64,000 nt of DNA from positions 1 to 64,000 of the forward strand of contig JAQGDQ010000721.1 of NCBI GenBank assembly GCA_030141605.1, written 5' to 3'. This document shows, piece after piece, positions 11,697 to 24,430 of this stretch. The notes under the pieces were generated by a model, which worked only from the letters and a program-made list of their open reading frames with translations, was not told the DNA's origin and did no database searches. Every line of letters begins with the position of its first letter. Position 1 is the first letter of the stretch. The position numbers and the translations under genes were made by a program. The DNA comes from Tubiluchus corallicola. Its lineage: Eukaryota > Priapulida > Priapulimorpha > Priapulimorphida > Tubiluchidae.

Positions 11697-12651
11697 GTTT
11701 CTTCTTTTTTAAAGGCTGGCTGAAGCAACGCCTTTGTTTTTTGTAATGCAGATTATTAGCGCCAGAAATTATGTAAATAACCAAACCCTGGAAAAGAATT
11801 TTACGTATTAACCTATAACAACAACACACCACATCACCCACACCATATCACATTTCACCCAATGCACCACACCAACACCAACACCATGCACACCACAGCA
11901 TCCAATATGTTACACCAAATATGTCCGTGTACGGACAATATGTACGGATAAAAAAAATCTTTTTTTAACACTAACTAAATTATTTATTGTATTAATTATT
12001 TACACTAAGTCTCCACTCTGCTGTAAAAAAAAATTTAAAGGAATAAAAGGTTATTAATAATTAGTGTAAGATAGGCAAACTCTGCACCATTTATTCTTTA
12101 AATATCATTTAGTAGAAACAATAAAGAGCAATGCTTTAACAGACAAATAACTAACATTAGATATGAATCATATTATAGCCGAATGCAACACAGCCGTTTT
12201 AAAAGCATTTATTAATTTAGCAAAGAGTGAATTTCTAGCTAGTCCAACGCAAAACTTCTACAAATTATTTTGATAAAATAAGCAGAATGAGAAAACCTAA
12301 TTGTTATGCTGTATGTAAGTAAACCCAACTATTATTATCAACTATTTTTTGGGTGTACGTTAGCTACCCTCATGAAGAATCTATACAGCTACAAACATAC
12401 TTATTAGCATAATTATAATACGTACGTCTTTGTATATCACCACATGTTAATAGTACGTGATCTAAGTGAGTACGTGTTCTAAAATTTGTTAAGTAAAAGT
12501 AGTCAAATTTATTTGTTAAAGGAAAAGACTGTAAATATAACCTACATGTACGTGTAAAATAAACTGCTTATTCAACTGTATATAGCGCTAGGTATCTTTG
12601 TCCACAAATAGAAGCAGTACCTGTGTACCTGCATTTCTGTGCTAAGGTCTT

Positions 12652-12652
<1 letters not shown>
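11697..12652. other. No gene recognised
   Basis: A/T-rich, with a CACCA-rich low-complexity stretch near 11820-11900. Nothing else supported. Confidence 0.4.

Positions 12653-12691
<39 letters not shown>
12653..12691. repeat. (AAT)n microsatellite
   Basis: About 13 perfect repeats of the AAT trinucleotide. Confidence 0.95.
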
Positions 12692-12693
<2 letters not shown>

Positions 12694-14030
12694 GGTGAAA
12701 GGGCCACTAAAAAACCTTTATCGTGTTGTCCTGGTCAACCACTGCATTCATTAGTCTATGTCACACTAACTTGTTTGAGTCACCGATTTTCTATATTGGT
12801 CTTAGCTCTGTTATTTTAAGATTTGCTGTCAGTTGTCTGCATATTGGTACGTTAGGAGTCTGAGAAGTCCCAGCTTTTTGTCACTGTTTTGATATGTGCT
12901 AGCTTGTAGATTTGAAAAAGAATATTTGTAGGCAATTATTATGGTACTTGCAATAAGCAATAAATTTTCCTTATTGGGTATAAAACCATGTGTACGTAGA
13001 TGTAGTTAACGGCCTAACGTTCTTGATTTGTCGTCTTGACTGTATGTATGTGTTTGTCCGATCATGTGCAATAAATTCTAGTCATATACGTTAATTCCTT
13101 ATTGTAACGTTTTTCTTAGCGATTTTAGACCCAAAGCAGAAACAACCACGATACTCATGGTAGTACGTAACCTATCTAACCTATGCCACTTATATATGTA
13201 TATATACAGTAACAAAAATACTAGAGAAAAACACACACACACACACGGCAGTTATGTTTCAACATTAATTTAACTTAAATGTATAGTTTTCCATACTATC
13301 TTCATCAGAACAAAGGAGAGATCAGAACTGAGGGAAATATTGTGGCAGGCGTATCTGCGTGTTATTAGCTTGTATATTTTGTCTTTTACATCTAGTTTAG
13401 TGCTGATGTTTTTCGTATTTTTATCTTGGCCATTCTTAAATACAAAACAGCTGCTCATACACACACTTTTCCCTCGGGCCGTGTACCAACGAAACTGCGA
13501 AAAGGTATATTCATAAAACTAGATCTTTATAAAATTCTGTTGCAATTAGGGGATGGTTCCGCCTTTATTTTTTACAAAAGTCTTACAAAGTTTTACAAAA
13601 GACTTTTATAAATAACAAAGTCTTAGGAATCTGGATAATTTCCCCAAAAAGTGTTATGACTAAAGACAGATAATAATTTATCGTAAGACATTAATCAAGG
13701 ATGGGTCATTTAACTGGACCTTACACAACATACGAATGCAAAGGAACGCCAACATTTCAGTGCCTAAGCAGCAATGACAGATTTTGACGTCACCAAGTTC
13801 GGCACATTTCAATTAATAATAATTATTTTTTTACATCAGTACAACACTACAGAACAAATCCATGTACAAGAAGTAAAATAACAAAAATAGCAAAATAATT
13901 AACATCAAATCAGAAAATTTCACATAGGTCATACACATTGTACTGCAGAACGCTGAAGAATCTGAGGGCTTGTAAAAGTTTCTGAAAATGTAAAGAAGAG
14001 AAAATAGGTTAGTAGTAGTAGTGAGAAGCG
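12692..14030. other. No gene; short CA microsatellite
   Basis: No coding signal. A CA/AC run of about 17 bases lies at 13230-13246, followed by unremarkable A/T-rich sequence. Confidence 0.45.
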
Positions 14031-14308
14031 TTAGAGGGAAATAGTGCGAAGAATGGAGAATGGGGATGCTTTAAAAACTATATTCTTAAATGATAAGTAC
14101 AACGTAAGGGCCACGGAATCCCGTAATGGGTTTTTTTCCGGACACGACTTGATAAATGCCTGCAGAAACCTGCAGAAAAGCCTGCAGAAGAAACGTCCTA
14201 GCGGCGCCTGGTGGGACTCCTTGAAAAAGATATATAGCACTTTAAAAAGAGGAGAACCAGGGCTGCGTTATGATGTGTGCTCCAACGTGAGGAGCTGTGA
14301 CGAATTGA

Positions 14309-15345
14309 TTATTTGTTGCATTTCGGGCGATTTTCGCTTGGAAGCAGTTGTCGCAAAAGTAATGCAACAATTTGTGTTTTAATCCAAGTTTCAATAGCTT
14401 TGCTGGCAACACAAGTCAATGAAATTGGTGGATAATTATGGAGGTTTGACAGGTCATCTTTTTTAAAAACAGGGATGATATCTGCAGTTAACCAAGACGT
14501 AGGCAGAGTATGGGAACGAAAATATATTTCAAAAATTGCGCTCAAAGGAGCCGCTAAGTAATGGGTGCGTCTAGAAACCAAAATGCTCGGTAAGCCATCT
14601 GGGCTGTGACTGCATTTGGTTTTCAATTTTCTTTAAACGTGGTACACCTTTTGTACACAAAAATTTAAAAATATTACGTGATACTTTACTATTCATAATT
14701 TGCGCTACATTATTATCATTGATAAAATTGTCACCTGCAAAGATATTAGACAAAATATCTACTTTAGCAGAGTCTTCAACTACTGTGGCATCATTAAATT
14801 TAAGAGTCGCAATGCCACTCTTATAAGTTCGCTTCGAGTCAACTGATTGGAAGACAGCATTCGCATTATTTTCTTTGACGCATTCAGAACGAAAATAGCT
14901 CTGGACAGAGATGAGGCACATTTTTTTATATTCAATTAAGCCACGAGATGTATGTCTGTGACGCCAGAGAAGCTTTTTTCTTCGCTGTAATGATCTCATA
15001 CAGTTTTGACGCAACTTTTTCTTTAACTTAAATTCCCGAAATGGGATCATTTTTTAATGCCCTTACTCGGTAGGGTTCCGTTTCATTGTTCGTAGACTCA
15101 CGTACACTTCTGATTTCTTTTTCGCACAAGCAAAGAGACGCCTCCGCCACACGACTCCATGTCTTTCCAATAAACTTAAAACTCGTTTCCATAATCAAAC
15201 ATTGCGTCAGGTACGCTTTGATCCTGCCAGGTTTCCGTAACTGCAACAACATCGTTGCTTTGCAGCAGAAAACTATCCAAGTCATTTAGCTTGTTGCAAA
15301 TGGACCAGCCATTAATCAAAGAGCAGTTTAGTAGGGGTACTTATT
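14309..15345 (-). mobile_element. Decayed LINE fragment (endonuclease to reverse transcriptase)
   Basis: Reading the minus strand downwards: near 15290-15150 an endonuclease segment of the apurinic type (VVAVTETWQDQS, then a frame with GGGVSLLVR after a stop); near 15050-14580 a linker (FREFKLKKKLRQN..., FKFLCTKGVPRLKK); and near 14570-14390 a reverse transcriptase N-terminal block (TADIIPVFKKDDLSNLHNY then PPISLTCVASKAIE). The order endonuclease, linker, RT is that of non-LTR elements of the CR1/Jockey group. Frameshifts and stops break it into at least three frames, and the RT palm with the catalytic DD is absent. It is a dead fragment without visible ends or target-site duplications. Confidence 0.8.
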
Positions 15346-16479
15346 GGCGGCTTTCTCCCCTTACTGGTTTTTCTGCTCGCTGTACGCCCAGTTAATGTTT
15401 TGTTTCCAATATCCGTCTGTTTGTTTAACTTATTTCTTCACCACACCGTTCTCTCGCATGCCAAAATTAATAGAAATGTGACCTGCGTCCTTCTTCTTAA
15501 TTTCCTCGTTCCATTCACTAATTTAGTCTCGCATTTGTTGAACTAAATCACGAACTTCTTTAGGAAGGCTAAATCTAATTTTAAGTTTACTTTAAATTGC
15601 TACAACACCAGTCTGTCTTTGTCTTTTATCATATGCTCCTTTATAGGGTTTTGCATGAAAGAAAATTTAGCAATCTAGAGTAGTCTTTGTTTGCTCGTCC
15701 TAGCTAAATCAATTCAACGAGTTCACTTACACAGGTAAAATTGAAACCCAAGTCCTCACAGTACAAGGTTTTTTTAAAGGTGGCTAGAATAATGCATTTC
15801 GTAGCTTTTCAACATTTTGGAAAGATGCACCATAAGTTGAAAAATTGTAAATTTTAATATTCCTAACAGGTTATTGCTCGAAAGATAACAGGATCGTTTA
15901 TATATGGGTTGACAGAAATACCTAGTGACATAATTAATGAATTGTATGTTTACTCTGTATATCACAATACAGTTATAAGGACGAACTAGTATAAACTATG
16001 TTTTGCATTATGAAATCAACATCTTTACCATTGTAAGCGACTATTATTGGGTTTATGATTTTGTATATTGTACCTTTAGCGACCTGCTTTGTGTTTGGGT
16101 GTGAAAGTATATATGTATATATGTAAATACTCTCTTGGATTCTATTGTGATTTTATAGTACAGCAGAGTGTTTTTTAATTAGTATACAATGCTACGTACT
16201 TTTAAATGTATGAAATAAATTTAAAATGAATAAAATAAAAATAGATAAATACAATAAATAAATGAAAGCAATAATGATAATAGACATTTGACGCTAACTA
16301 GCCCAGTATTTTGCAATACATTTTGTTATCAGCTTTTGTGATACAGCAGCAGCCCGTCCTTTGAGAGATAAAAGAGCACTTGGTTGGTCATTGCGTGCTG
16401 GTCCCCGCTCGTTCGTATTTGCTGATTTATGTCTAGGAGAACTATCGGTTTCTCCTCTTTACTATGGTCACTAGTACCA
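15346..16479. other. No gene recognised
   Basis: A/T-rich. Possible degraded 5' LINE sequence to about 15600, otherwise nothing supported. Confidence 0.4.
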
Positions 16480-17420
16480 ATTATCGTATTCGTTATCATG
16501 TATTATTAATCTCTCTAATTAATACTGATTCTTATCTCTCGCTCGTGATCGTATAACACGTGACCTAAGGAGACACACGACCTATTTAAAAGTGATTCGC
16601 TTCTATTACATTAATTGCTATAAGATTATTTACAACTTGGCTCCTAGAGCTTAAGATAAAGTCTATAGAGCTATGATATCTTCCCACAAGACTGTTATTA
16701 TCTCCTTCTTAATGATCCTGGATCCAAGTACCAGTTATCACTTTATTATCTTAGTCACTCTTTAATGTGCAATATTAATCTCCCTAATTAATATTGATTC
16801 TTATCTGACACATGTGATCGTATATAACTTGACTTAAGACTGAAGGAGGGATTCACCTCTAATACATTAATTGCTAAAAGGTTATTCTCAACCCGGCTAC
16901 TAGAGCTTAAGATAAAATCTATAGAGCAATGATTCCTTCTCACAAGATTGTTTCTACGACTCCGCGTTGTGAAAGAGTCTTAATCTCTAAAGCTATCTAG
17001 CAAAAGTTCCCGCAATTGAACTCGTAGAATACTTAATGTACATAGCAAATCCTTAGACTCGTTTACAGAATTTTATGTTGCTTAACTGAGACACCTCTAA
17101 GCATACTCGAACTAATCATTTATGATTAAACGAAATCCATAACATCGATAACAACAATTACTCTTAGTTTGCTAAATTACAATATATGTACTTAATCGCC
17201 AAAGACGCTCACAATCTATAATTAGCTCCCAGAGATACTAAACAGATTCCTTAACTAGTTCTTCACTTCTGCGCACTTAAGGTGCTAATTTACAATGTGA
17301 AACATATTTTTATTACAATCAACCACACGTCACACTTAAGGTGTCTATTACACTGTGAATTTACTATGCAGAGTTGCTCTCAAGTTACGATACGTTAAGT
17401 TCACTTAACTTGGTGGAATG
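16480..17420 (+). repeat. Dispersed repeat B, longest copy, with internal duplication
   Basis: Contains a diverged direct duplication of about 240 bases. Blocks at roughly 16480-16690 and 16735-16935 share AATTAATACTGATTCTTATCT-like sequence, an 'attaattgctataagattatt' block and GAGCTTAAGATAAAGTCTATAGAGC-like sequence. The 3' part (16935-17420) carries the GCGTTGTGAAAG, CGCAATTGAACTCGTAG and CTTAAGGTG blocks also found inverted at 10726-11340. A short further piece (GGACTCCGCGTTGTGA) is at about 18163. It could be an LTR or satellite-like element; no terminal structure or coding region was found to decide. Confidence 0.5.
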
Positions 17421-18484
17421 ACCAATGATGACTGTTCAATTGGTCAATTCCAAATCCGTTGCAAGACTTGATTCGTAGCCCAGTGCTCAATTCGTTGAGT
17501 ACGTAGATTCGATGTCCACGCTGGTCTTACGTTGTCTTTGCATCTCCAGTCCCTTTTCTCTCTCGGCACGTGGTTAACCCACAACCACTGAGTTCCAACT
17601 CTCTTCCCGCCGACTGACTGCTCTCCTTCCTCTCGAGCCCTTGTCAAACACCATCTTATATACCCACGCGGAGATTTCATCATCTCGCGTGCTGACGCTC
17701 AAGGTGGTGCAATAGTTCAACCAGATGTCCAGGTCGCGTAGTGTCTCACCTAAGAAACTCGCGTCGCTTGGGTCATAAACTTCTGTTCAAGAAATGAGCT
17801 TCTTCCTGCTCCTTCCCAATATTAGTCCAGCAACTCGCTTTACATTACAGGAGGTATATACTCTTAATCACTTCATGTTATAAAATTCAGCTTCGCTTCT
17901 CTTAAATTCAAACACCTGTGACAAACTTTTCCTCTCTAAATGAACACCTGTCCTATTACTTGTAAACACGTCTCTTGCGACAATAATTCCTTGCCTTACA
18001 ATAAATATAGGCTTTACCAGCTAAGTGAGTTCACATATTTCTTTATAAATTTCTCTGATCCAATTTGGAGGTCTCTTTATCAACATAATCTGATGAAGTT
18101 GATAACTTCATTAATTAATCACTTAATTCATGATTCAGAAATTTATTCATAACACTGTTTCTAGGACTCCGCGTTGTGATTAGAGTGGCGGGTTATGAAA
18201 TAGAAGCGGGAACAGAACATGTTATGTAGTCTAACCTGTCTTAGTATCCCAAAAATGGGATGTAGCGGCGTGTTATCTGACGACTTCTTACATTCGTGCC
18301 GCATTTAATTCAGTGAACTAAAATCGCCAATACTCAAACATCCTGTAAAACAGTTAGACGAAAAGGCCTGCGCTGTTTTGCCCGTTACCTTCAATTCACG
18401 GCGACGTTTGTATACTTAGGACTGTCGCAGCTGCTGTGTTACCCACAGCCTAGAAAAGCACAATTTTTTTAGCGCAAAAAAAAA
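17421..18484. other. No gene recognised
   Basis: Contains a slightly GC-richer segment (17440-17760) that may belong to repeat B, and a repeat-B scrap near 18160. An open minus-strand frame of 79 codons (17444-17683) has no recognisable motif. Confidence 0.4.
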
Positions 18485-18532
18485 TAATTTTACTCTATAA
18501 TTTCGTTTGCAAAAGTTCTCGTGAACGCCGTT

Positions 18533-21500
18533 ATGAATACAAATAGTAGAAAACGTATAGAAATGTTAACACACAAAATGTCTTTGAAATCTCTGTGGAT
18601 TAAGTGTGGCCTTTCCTTGAGCATTGTTTGCATATCAGTGGCAATACTAAAAATAAATAGCCAAATAAACGTCAAGTCGTCATATCTGAATCAGGACATT
18701 GGTGGTGAGTAGACCTACTTATTGCTTCATTTAAAACTCCTTCAGTACCGTAAAAGCTTGCTGCATTTTGCATTTGTTCATAAAAACTGCTCTCACTAAG
18801 AAACGATTACATTATATTTGATAATTTTTGTAAGTTTCTACTCCTCTCACAGTCGATTTTCACGCAATACGAAATGTACTTGCCATTGCTCTAATTATAT
18901 AATTACGAAATTTCCTTAAATTTATTTTTGATGAAAAAAATGAAAAACGCTTTCAGTAACTGAAGTGTTTCAACCTCAAAAATGTACAGTATCACTGATG
19001 TGAAATCGGTTAGTGCAGAAAACTTCAACTATCCGAACACAACAGTCTGATTCTCTTTGGCCTCAAGTCTACTGTATTCTTAAGGAAAAATTCCTGTTAA
19101 AAATGAGACGACTTTAATTTAATCTTGGCTGATCGGTAGGTTTTCCTGGAAATCTATACAGCAGACAGCTCTTTTGGCCTATAGCAAGCAAGTGGGTACG
19201 ATCGCGCAAGTGTACACCATATTATGGGCTACTTGATAGGCCAAGTTTTTTTCTTAATTAAGTAACTTATCAATGGTTAAAAAACTGCGTGATTGGATAG
19301 CCGAAATTCTGAATAGAACAGTACCTAATTTTAATCTAGTTATATCTGTGCTCATGATGTAGCAGAAAAGTCTTATCAGATCTATTTGGAGTGGTGCGGT
19401 CCTGAAGGGGTAAAATCTGGTAGCAACGCCAGCCCAGACTGAATCCATGGTAACTCATGTTGCCTTGCCACTAGCTACATATTGTTTATGATTAAATTTA
19501 TGTTAATGATTAAAATGCTCATGAAAAGATTAGATTTACATTAACATTATTAAAATGTAAATTATATCAATAATCAACGGGGCAACACACAAGATGTTAC
19601 AAACAGCGACAAAATTTGTGAAAATTCTAATTGAAATTCTAATTCTAATTGAAGCATTACATGTAACATCACGTTGAATCACAACATTTTTGGTAAATTA
19701 GCAGTGCTATTTATGTCTCTTGTAACATGTAACTGCATACCTACATATTTCCAAAAATCAATTACGATGTAAAACACTTGTAAATATTTCTAATAATTCT
19801 AATAATTAACAATCATTGCTAATATTTGTTAACATTTTACGCTCGTGTGGTATTATAATGTTTTTGTGAAACCATCACACTGCACAGGCAAAGGAGCTGT
19901 ATGCATTCACCGAATTTTCCAAAGTGAAAGCGCACGCATTATAATTTAGATAGGAAAGTTGTCCGATCAGTATTATGGCAGCACAAAATTTAGGAAATTT
20001 CAACCAGTTTATGACGACAAGTTAATAAGCAATATGGCAAGCCCCTGACAATTTGACAATAGACAATTGACTTTTAATACATTTTACCCAACCACATTTT
20101 AAATATGTTATGAATCATGAGTAAAATTTTGATTGAAAGGTTTACAGTATTGATTGAAAATTTTGATTGAAAGGTTTACATTTTGTGTGACTCTCGTCAG
20201 CGAAACAATTTATTAATAAGTGAATTAATGGTTTTCATGTAGGATAAAACTTGGCTGTGCAATACTTCATCAAGTGTTTTAGCTAAGCCCTGGAAAACAG
20301 AAATGGAATGAGGCCTACAATTCGTTAGTTCATCAGTGTTACGACAGAACTATTCAAAATATTCCTAAAAAAATCATTAATTCTAGAAAAAAATCATTTA
20401 TAAAAGTTATAGACGGATTTTCGCAAAATAACTTTATAATATGAACGAAATGACACAAATGAGAGAAACAGTAGTATCATGATTTACTTTAAAAAAATTG
20501 AATTAATCATCAGACCAAACTAAGTTGTTGGCGATATTTGATCTCACGACGGTTATCAGAATCTGCATGATTATGTGATATGTTTACACAAGTGATTGAT
20601 GCTTTTCAGATTTTGTGGTATTTCAATATTAGCCTGCATTGCAAATTTGATTCTGTTTTTTGCAGATTATAAGAACACTGACAGCCCAACAAAGCAATCT
20701 TTAAAGAGAGGCATTGAATTGGCCAAGGTGGAATATGTGACCAGAATCAAACATATTCGTCAATATTGCACAAAAAGAACGTTTAACAGCACAGCAGGCA
20801 GGCAGGCTGAAAATTATTTGACTTTAATATTTGTGGATCGTATGCACAGAGTGGTGTGGTGCAGCTCTCCGAAAGTTGGATGTTTGAACTGGCAAAGGTT
20901 AATTAAGAAAACTATACGTTCGCAGTTATCAACAAAAAGTCCGACAGCTCAGCCCCCAGATGTGAACAAATATTTTTACCGGATCTACGAAAATGAGCTT
21001 AAAGAAAAACTGGCAAATGTATTCGCTGATTATAAGAAGTTCTTCTTCGTTCGTGAACCGTTTGCAAGAATTCTGTCAGCTTGGCGAGATAAACTAACTG
21101 GCGACAGTGAAAAATACAATTCACTGAGCAAAGCTATTAGTGAACATTATGCCACATCCAACAAAAAAAGAACGTATTCTACTTTCCGTGAGTTTTTGCA
21201 ATATTTGGTTGATGACGAAAGGAACTTTCCAAATGGTAGCAACCTGAAATTATACAAAAAAGACGTACACTTTAATAGCCTCCTTGATACCTGTCACGTT
21301 TGCACTATACCTTACGATTTTGTTGGCAAATATGAAAACATCGAGGAAGAATCGCGTTTTGTGCTACAGTTGTTTTTTAACAATACTAGTGACTCTCTGT
21401 CTAAAAAGAAGCACAGCAAGCAGGTTGGTCGATCTGAAAGTGTGGCAAAATCATTTTACTCTAAAATACCTACTCTGTTAATAAAGCAAGTTTATAAGTT

Positions 21501-21618
21501 ATACGAGGATGAGTATGAAGCTTTCAATTACAGTTTTCCTCAATACTATTTTGCAAAAAAGCAGCTAATTCTGCCAGCAAAAACAAGACGTGGAAAGAAT
21601 AATACTGCACGTGATTGA
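18533..21618 (+). CDS. Carbohydrate sulfotransferase, CHST8-14/HNK-1ST family (two exons)
   Basis: Predicted Golgi type II enzyme transferring sulfate from PAPS to a glycan or glycosaminoglycan chain. Exon 1 is 18533-18704 and exon 2 is 20666-21618. The junction is supported by ATTGGTG|GTGAGT and TTTTTTGCAG|ATTATAAG, both phase 1, giving 374 residues, normal for the family. An in-frame TAA at 18485 precedes the first ATG. Residues 1-57 hold a short cytoplasmic tail and a signal anchor (CGLSLSIVCISVAILKI). The 5'-phosphosulfate loop SSPKVGCLNWQRL is near residues 124-136, the 3'-phosphate motif FVREPFARILSAWRDK near 185-200, followed by a CHVCTIPYDFVGKYENIEEE block that matches the family's paired cysteines and YDF(I/V)GK(Y/F)E signature. 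The conserved DxHW position reads DVHF. Substrate (chondroitin, dermatan, GalNAc or other) cannot be assigned. An alternative start inside exon 2 is described separately. Confidence 0.88.
18705..20665 (+). other. Intron of the CHST gene with an alternative start near its end
   Basis: A 1961-base GT-AG intron without recognised genes. Its last 67 bases are open: an ATG at 20599, preceded by an in-frame TGA at 20593, would encode MLFRFCGISILACIANLILFF directly continuous with exon 2. That is also a plausible signal anchor, so an unspliced transcript starting here could give an alternative N-terminus of 339 residues. Confidence 0.6.
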
Positions 21619-23993
21619 GCAAAATTTTCCAGGAAAAATATTCTGTTTTTTGCTGCATAAAATCGATGTCTACAAACAAATTTGGAGATTATTTGAGTGT
21701 CAATTTTCTGCTGGCAATGTAAGTTGGTAAGGCTGAAGACTGGAGCTTTGAAATTTACGTGGCCTCTGGTTAGGGTGTACAAGTTTCTAAGCTGTCATAG
21801 AACTTTCTTACATTATTTTACTTAAAGTACAACGGGCTCAAGAAGAACATTTTCTATCTCACAGATTTTTACCTGAATTATATACAAGACAGAATTCAAG
21901 TAGCCTTCCCTAAATCAAGTAAAAATTACTGCATTTTCTTGGTCTTCCAAAATATTTTTGGGAAACGTCTATAAATCAAGTTTAAGGTTATATTCATGAC
22001 GCGTACATATAAGCCTATTTTCATGTCAGACTATTTTCACTATTTGTTAAAAACTCTTGGTCTTTTGGTAGCTTTCTATTTCTGGAGCGATCAGATTGAA
22101 ATTTATTTTATAATTTTGTTTTACGTAAAGACAGTTGAAAGGAGCTAAGAGGAAAGCGAATATTATCCTCGAAGTTCGCATCATGTAGGTAGAGGAAACC
22201 GTGAATTTAATTTAGTGTTGCTGTAACATCTACATTTCATTCCTAGCTGTAAAACAAACTACAAAGACAAAAAATAAAACATTAGGACAAAGAATAATTA
22301 TTGACAGAGGATAGTACATTACAAACATTTCTTTTAACTGTAAAATAAGCCACATTTATTAAACCATTACTTTACGCTACAACTTTGCGTACTTATAAAT
22401 CAAATAAGTGTGCAAAGATAGTGAGAAAGGCATACTATATGCGTTAGTGTGCATATTTCTTTCCAGGGAAGAACTTCCTCCTATCAAAACTGTTTGGCAT
22501 ATATTCAATAACTACTTTACTGTGATTAATTACAAAGAAAGAGATTTATAGGCCTGTAACATTGAGTCTACTGTGCAAAATCATATTTAACACATTTAAC
22601 ACGTCTTTAAAGATTAAGGAATGATTTTAAAGACACTTTGCCAACTTTAGATACAGATTATGTTTTTTCTAGTAGAAATAATATTTCTGTTGCTGTTTTT
22701 GCTAATTTAATTAATGACAATTTAATCTCATCTCTGACCTGGTAATTGTCTTGCGTTAATGTTGTAATCGTTGTATGGTAGTGTCTTTATGATACAAGCT
22801 TAAATCTATCTATCATTGCGTCTGTGAAATATGTAAGATGTCACCTATATTGAGTGTATGTGAAACGAAATGTCTGTCTAGTTAAATGTGATTAAATTAA
22901 CTGTCGTTTACAAAGAAATTGAAAAGAGGCTATGTGTTAATTATGTATGTAAATTGATGGCCTATAAAGACCACATCAGGCCTATAAAAACTGTATAATC
23001 ATCATTGTAAATGTAATCTGCATTAGTGCATGTGTACCAGACAGCTTCGTTTAATTTTAAATTAGTGTCGTGTGCGTTTGTGTAACATTATTAGTGAAAC
23101 TTTAATTTTTGTAACTCTATGTCTGAGATATGTCTTTATATATTCAAACCAATCAGTTTTATGTAAAACAACTCCCTGCAACAGATGCACACCTTCTTGT
23201 ATATATTTGTTATTTTAATAAAGAATTATAATAATAACAAGAATAACAACAACATGACCTGAAATTACTCTGCTAAAGGCTGTCTTTGGCTTCACATTTG
23301 TAAGACGAATAGTTATAGTAAAAAATTAAACTATGAATTAATGAAATCAAAATGCATTTCGACACCATTGTCGCATATTTCTTGTTGTAATTGTGTGTTG
23401 CCCAAAAAAAAAATTAATTAAAAATCTTCCCCAGGAGGACTTCACTTAAATAACAAATATATACATATATACAGATACATACATACATTATTCAAAAAAG
23501 GAAATCAGTGGCAAGCAACAAGAATTAATGCTGGAGTCAAAAAAGTTTCTTCAAATATCAAATAACGTAGAAAGTTGTTAAAATGTCGTTACTTTTGTAC
23601 TTCAGTGTTTATTTCAGTGAGTAAATCATTTTCAAGGTTAGTCGTTACCCAATAGTTCTCACGCTGCTAAGATTGTTGTGAAATTTGCTGATCCACTTCA
23701 GATAGCGAGATTATTATTGTCCGCTTATCAATCGCTATCAAATTCCAGACACAATCATAAGGGATTAAAATCTTTCTTTGTGTGCAGGGAGTAACCTGCC
23801 TCCTAGGTAAACACTTCAAAAGGATTATAAATAAGCCGCTCATTTGTGTGTAGAGAGAGCGCATCTCTGCGATTTGGTATTTTTATAAGATTCAAGAATA
23901 TGCTGTAATTGCGTGAGTTTGTTTCCATGAAAGGTTGTGTGTTTGCTCAAGATTTGCACATGTTTTTGAAAGTAGAATTACTGTTAGATCTGC
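21619..23993. other. 3' flank of CHST gene; otherwise no gene
   Basis: A/T-rich. The first clear AATAAA after the CHST stop is at about 22272, a possible polyadenylation signal. No other coding signal is seen. Confidence 0.4.
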
Positions 23994-24015
23994 ATTATTA
24001 TTATTATTATTATTG

Positions 24016-24055
<40 letters not shown>

Positions 24056-24066
24056 GATTATTATTA
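23994..24066. repeat. (ATT)n microsatellite
   Basis: About 24 repeats of ATT with three or four single-base interruptions. Confidence 0.9.
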
Positions 24067-24376
24067 TCTTTTGTCTGTTAAATTTTTTGCTGGAAGTTAA
24101 ACAACACTGTGACTACATCTATATTGCGTGGATGACCTCTTGCTTTTTTGTACCTGATTATTTCTATACTGTTATATTTTCCGTATCGTTCTGTACAGTT
24201 ATGCTGATTATAGCTGTTATACATGCTATCCATTATGCTTTTTTTAGATTCACCTGTGGCTTGAAACTACATCTTGTCATTGAGTAAAAATAATGCTGTG
24301 CGACTAAGAAAATTGTTAGCTGTTTTATTTGTGAGTCTTCGCACACAGCCGAATGGTAACAATGTGTGCTCACCAA

Positions 24377-24430
24377 CCAAAGTTAAGCAATACTGAACCT
24401 CATCACTGATGGGTGACCACCTCATTCGAT
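24377..24430 (+). repeat. 5S rRNA-like relic
   Basis: CCAAAGTTAAGCAATACTGA followed by GATGGGTGACCACCT resembles the internal control region of 5S rRNA (AAGCTAAGCA...GATGGGAGACCGCCTGG). The region between is shortened and the 5' and 3' stems are not recognisable. Probably a 5S pseudogene fragment or the head of a 5S-derived SINE. Confidence 0.4.

Noticed and set aside
14044-14382. Plus-strand open frame of 112 codons (NGFFSGHDLINACRNL...)
   Set aside because: Compositionally plausible and vaguely like a KilA-N or DNA-binding pattern, but no real motif, no splice signals, and it partly overlaps the antisense of the LINE fragment.
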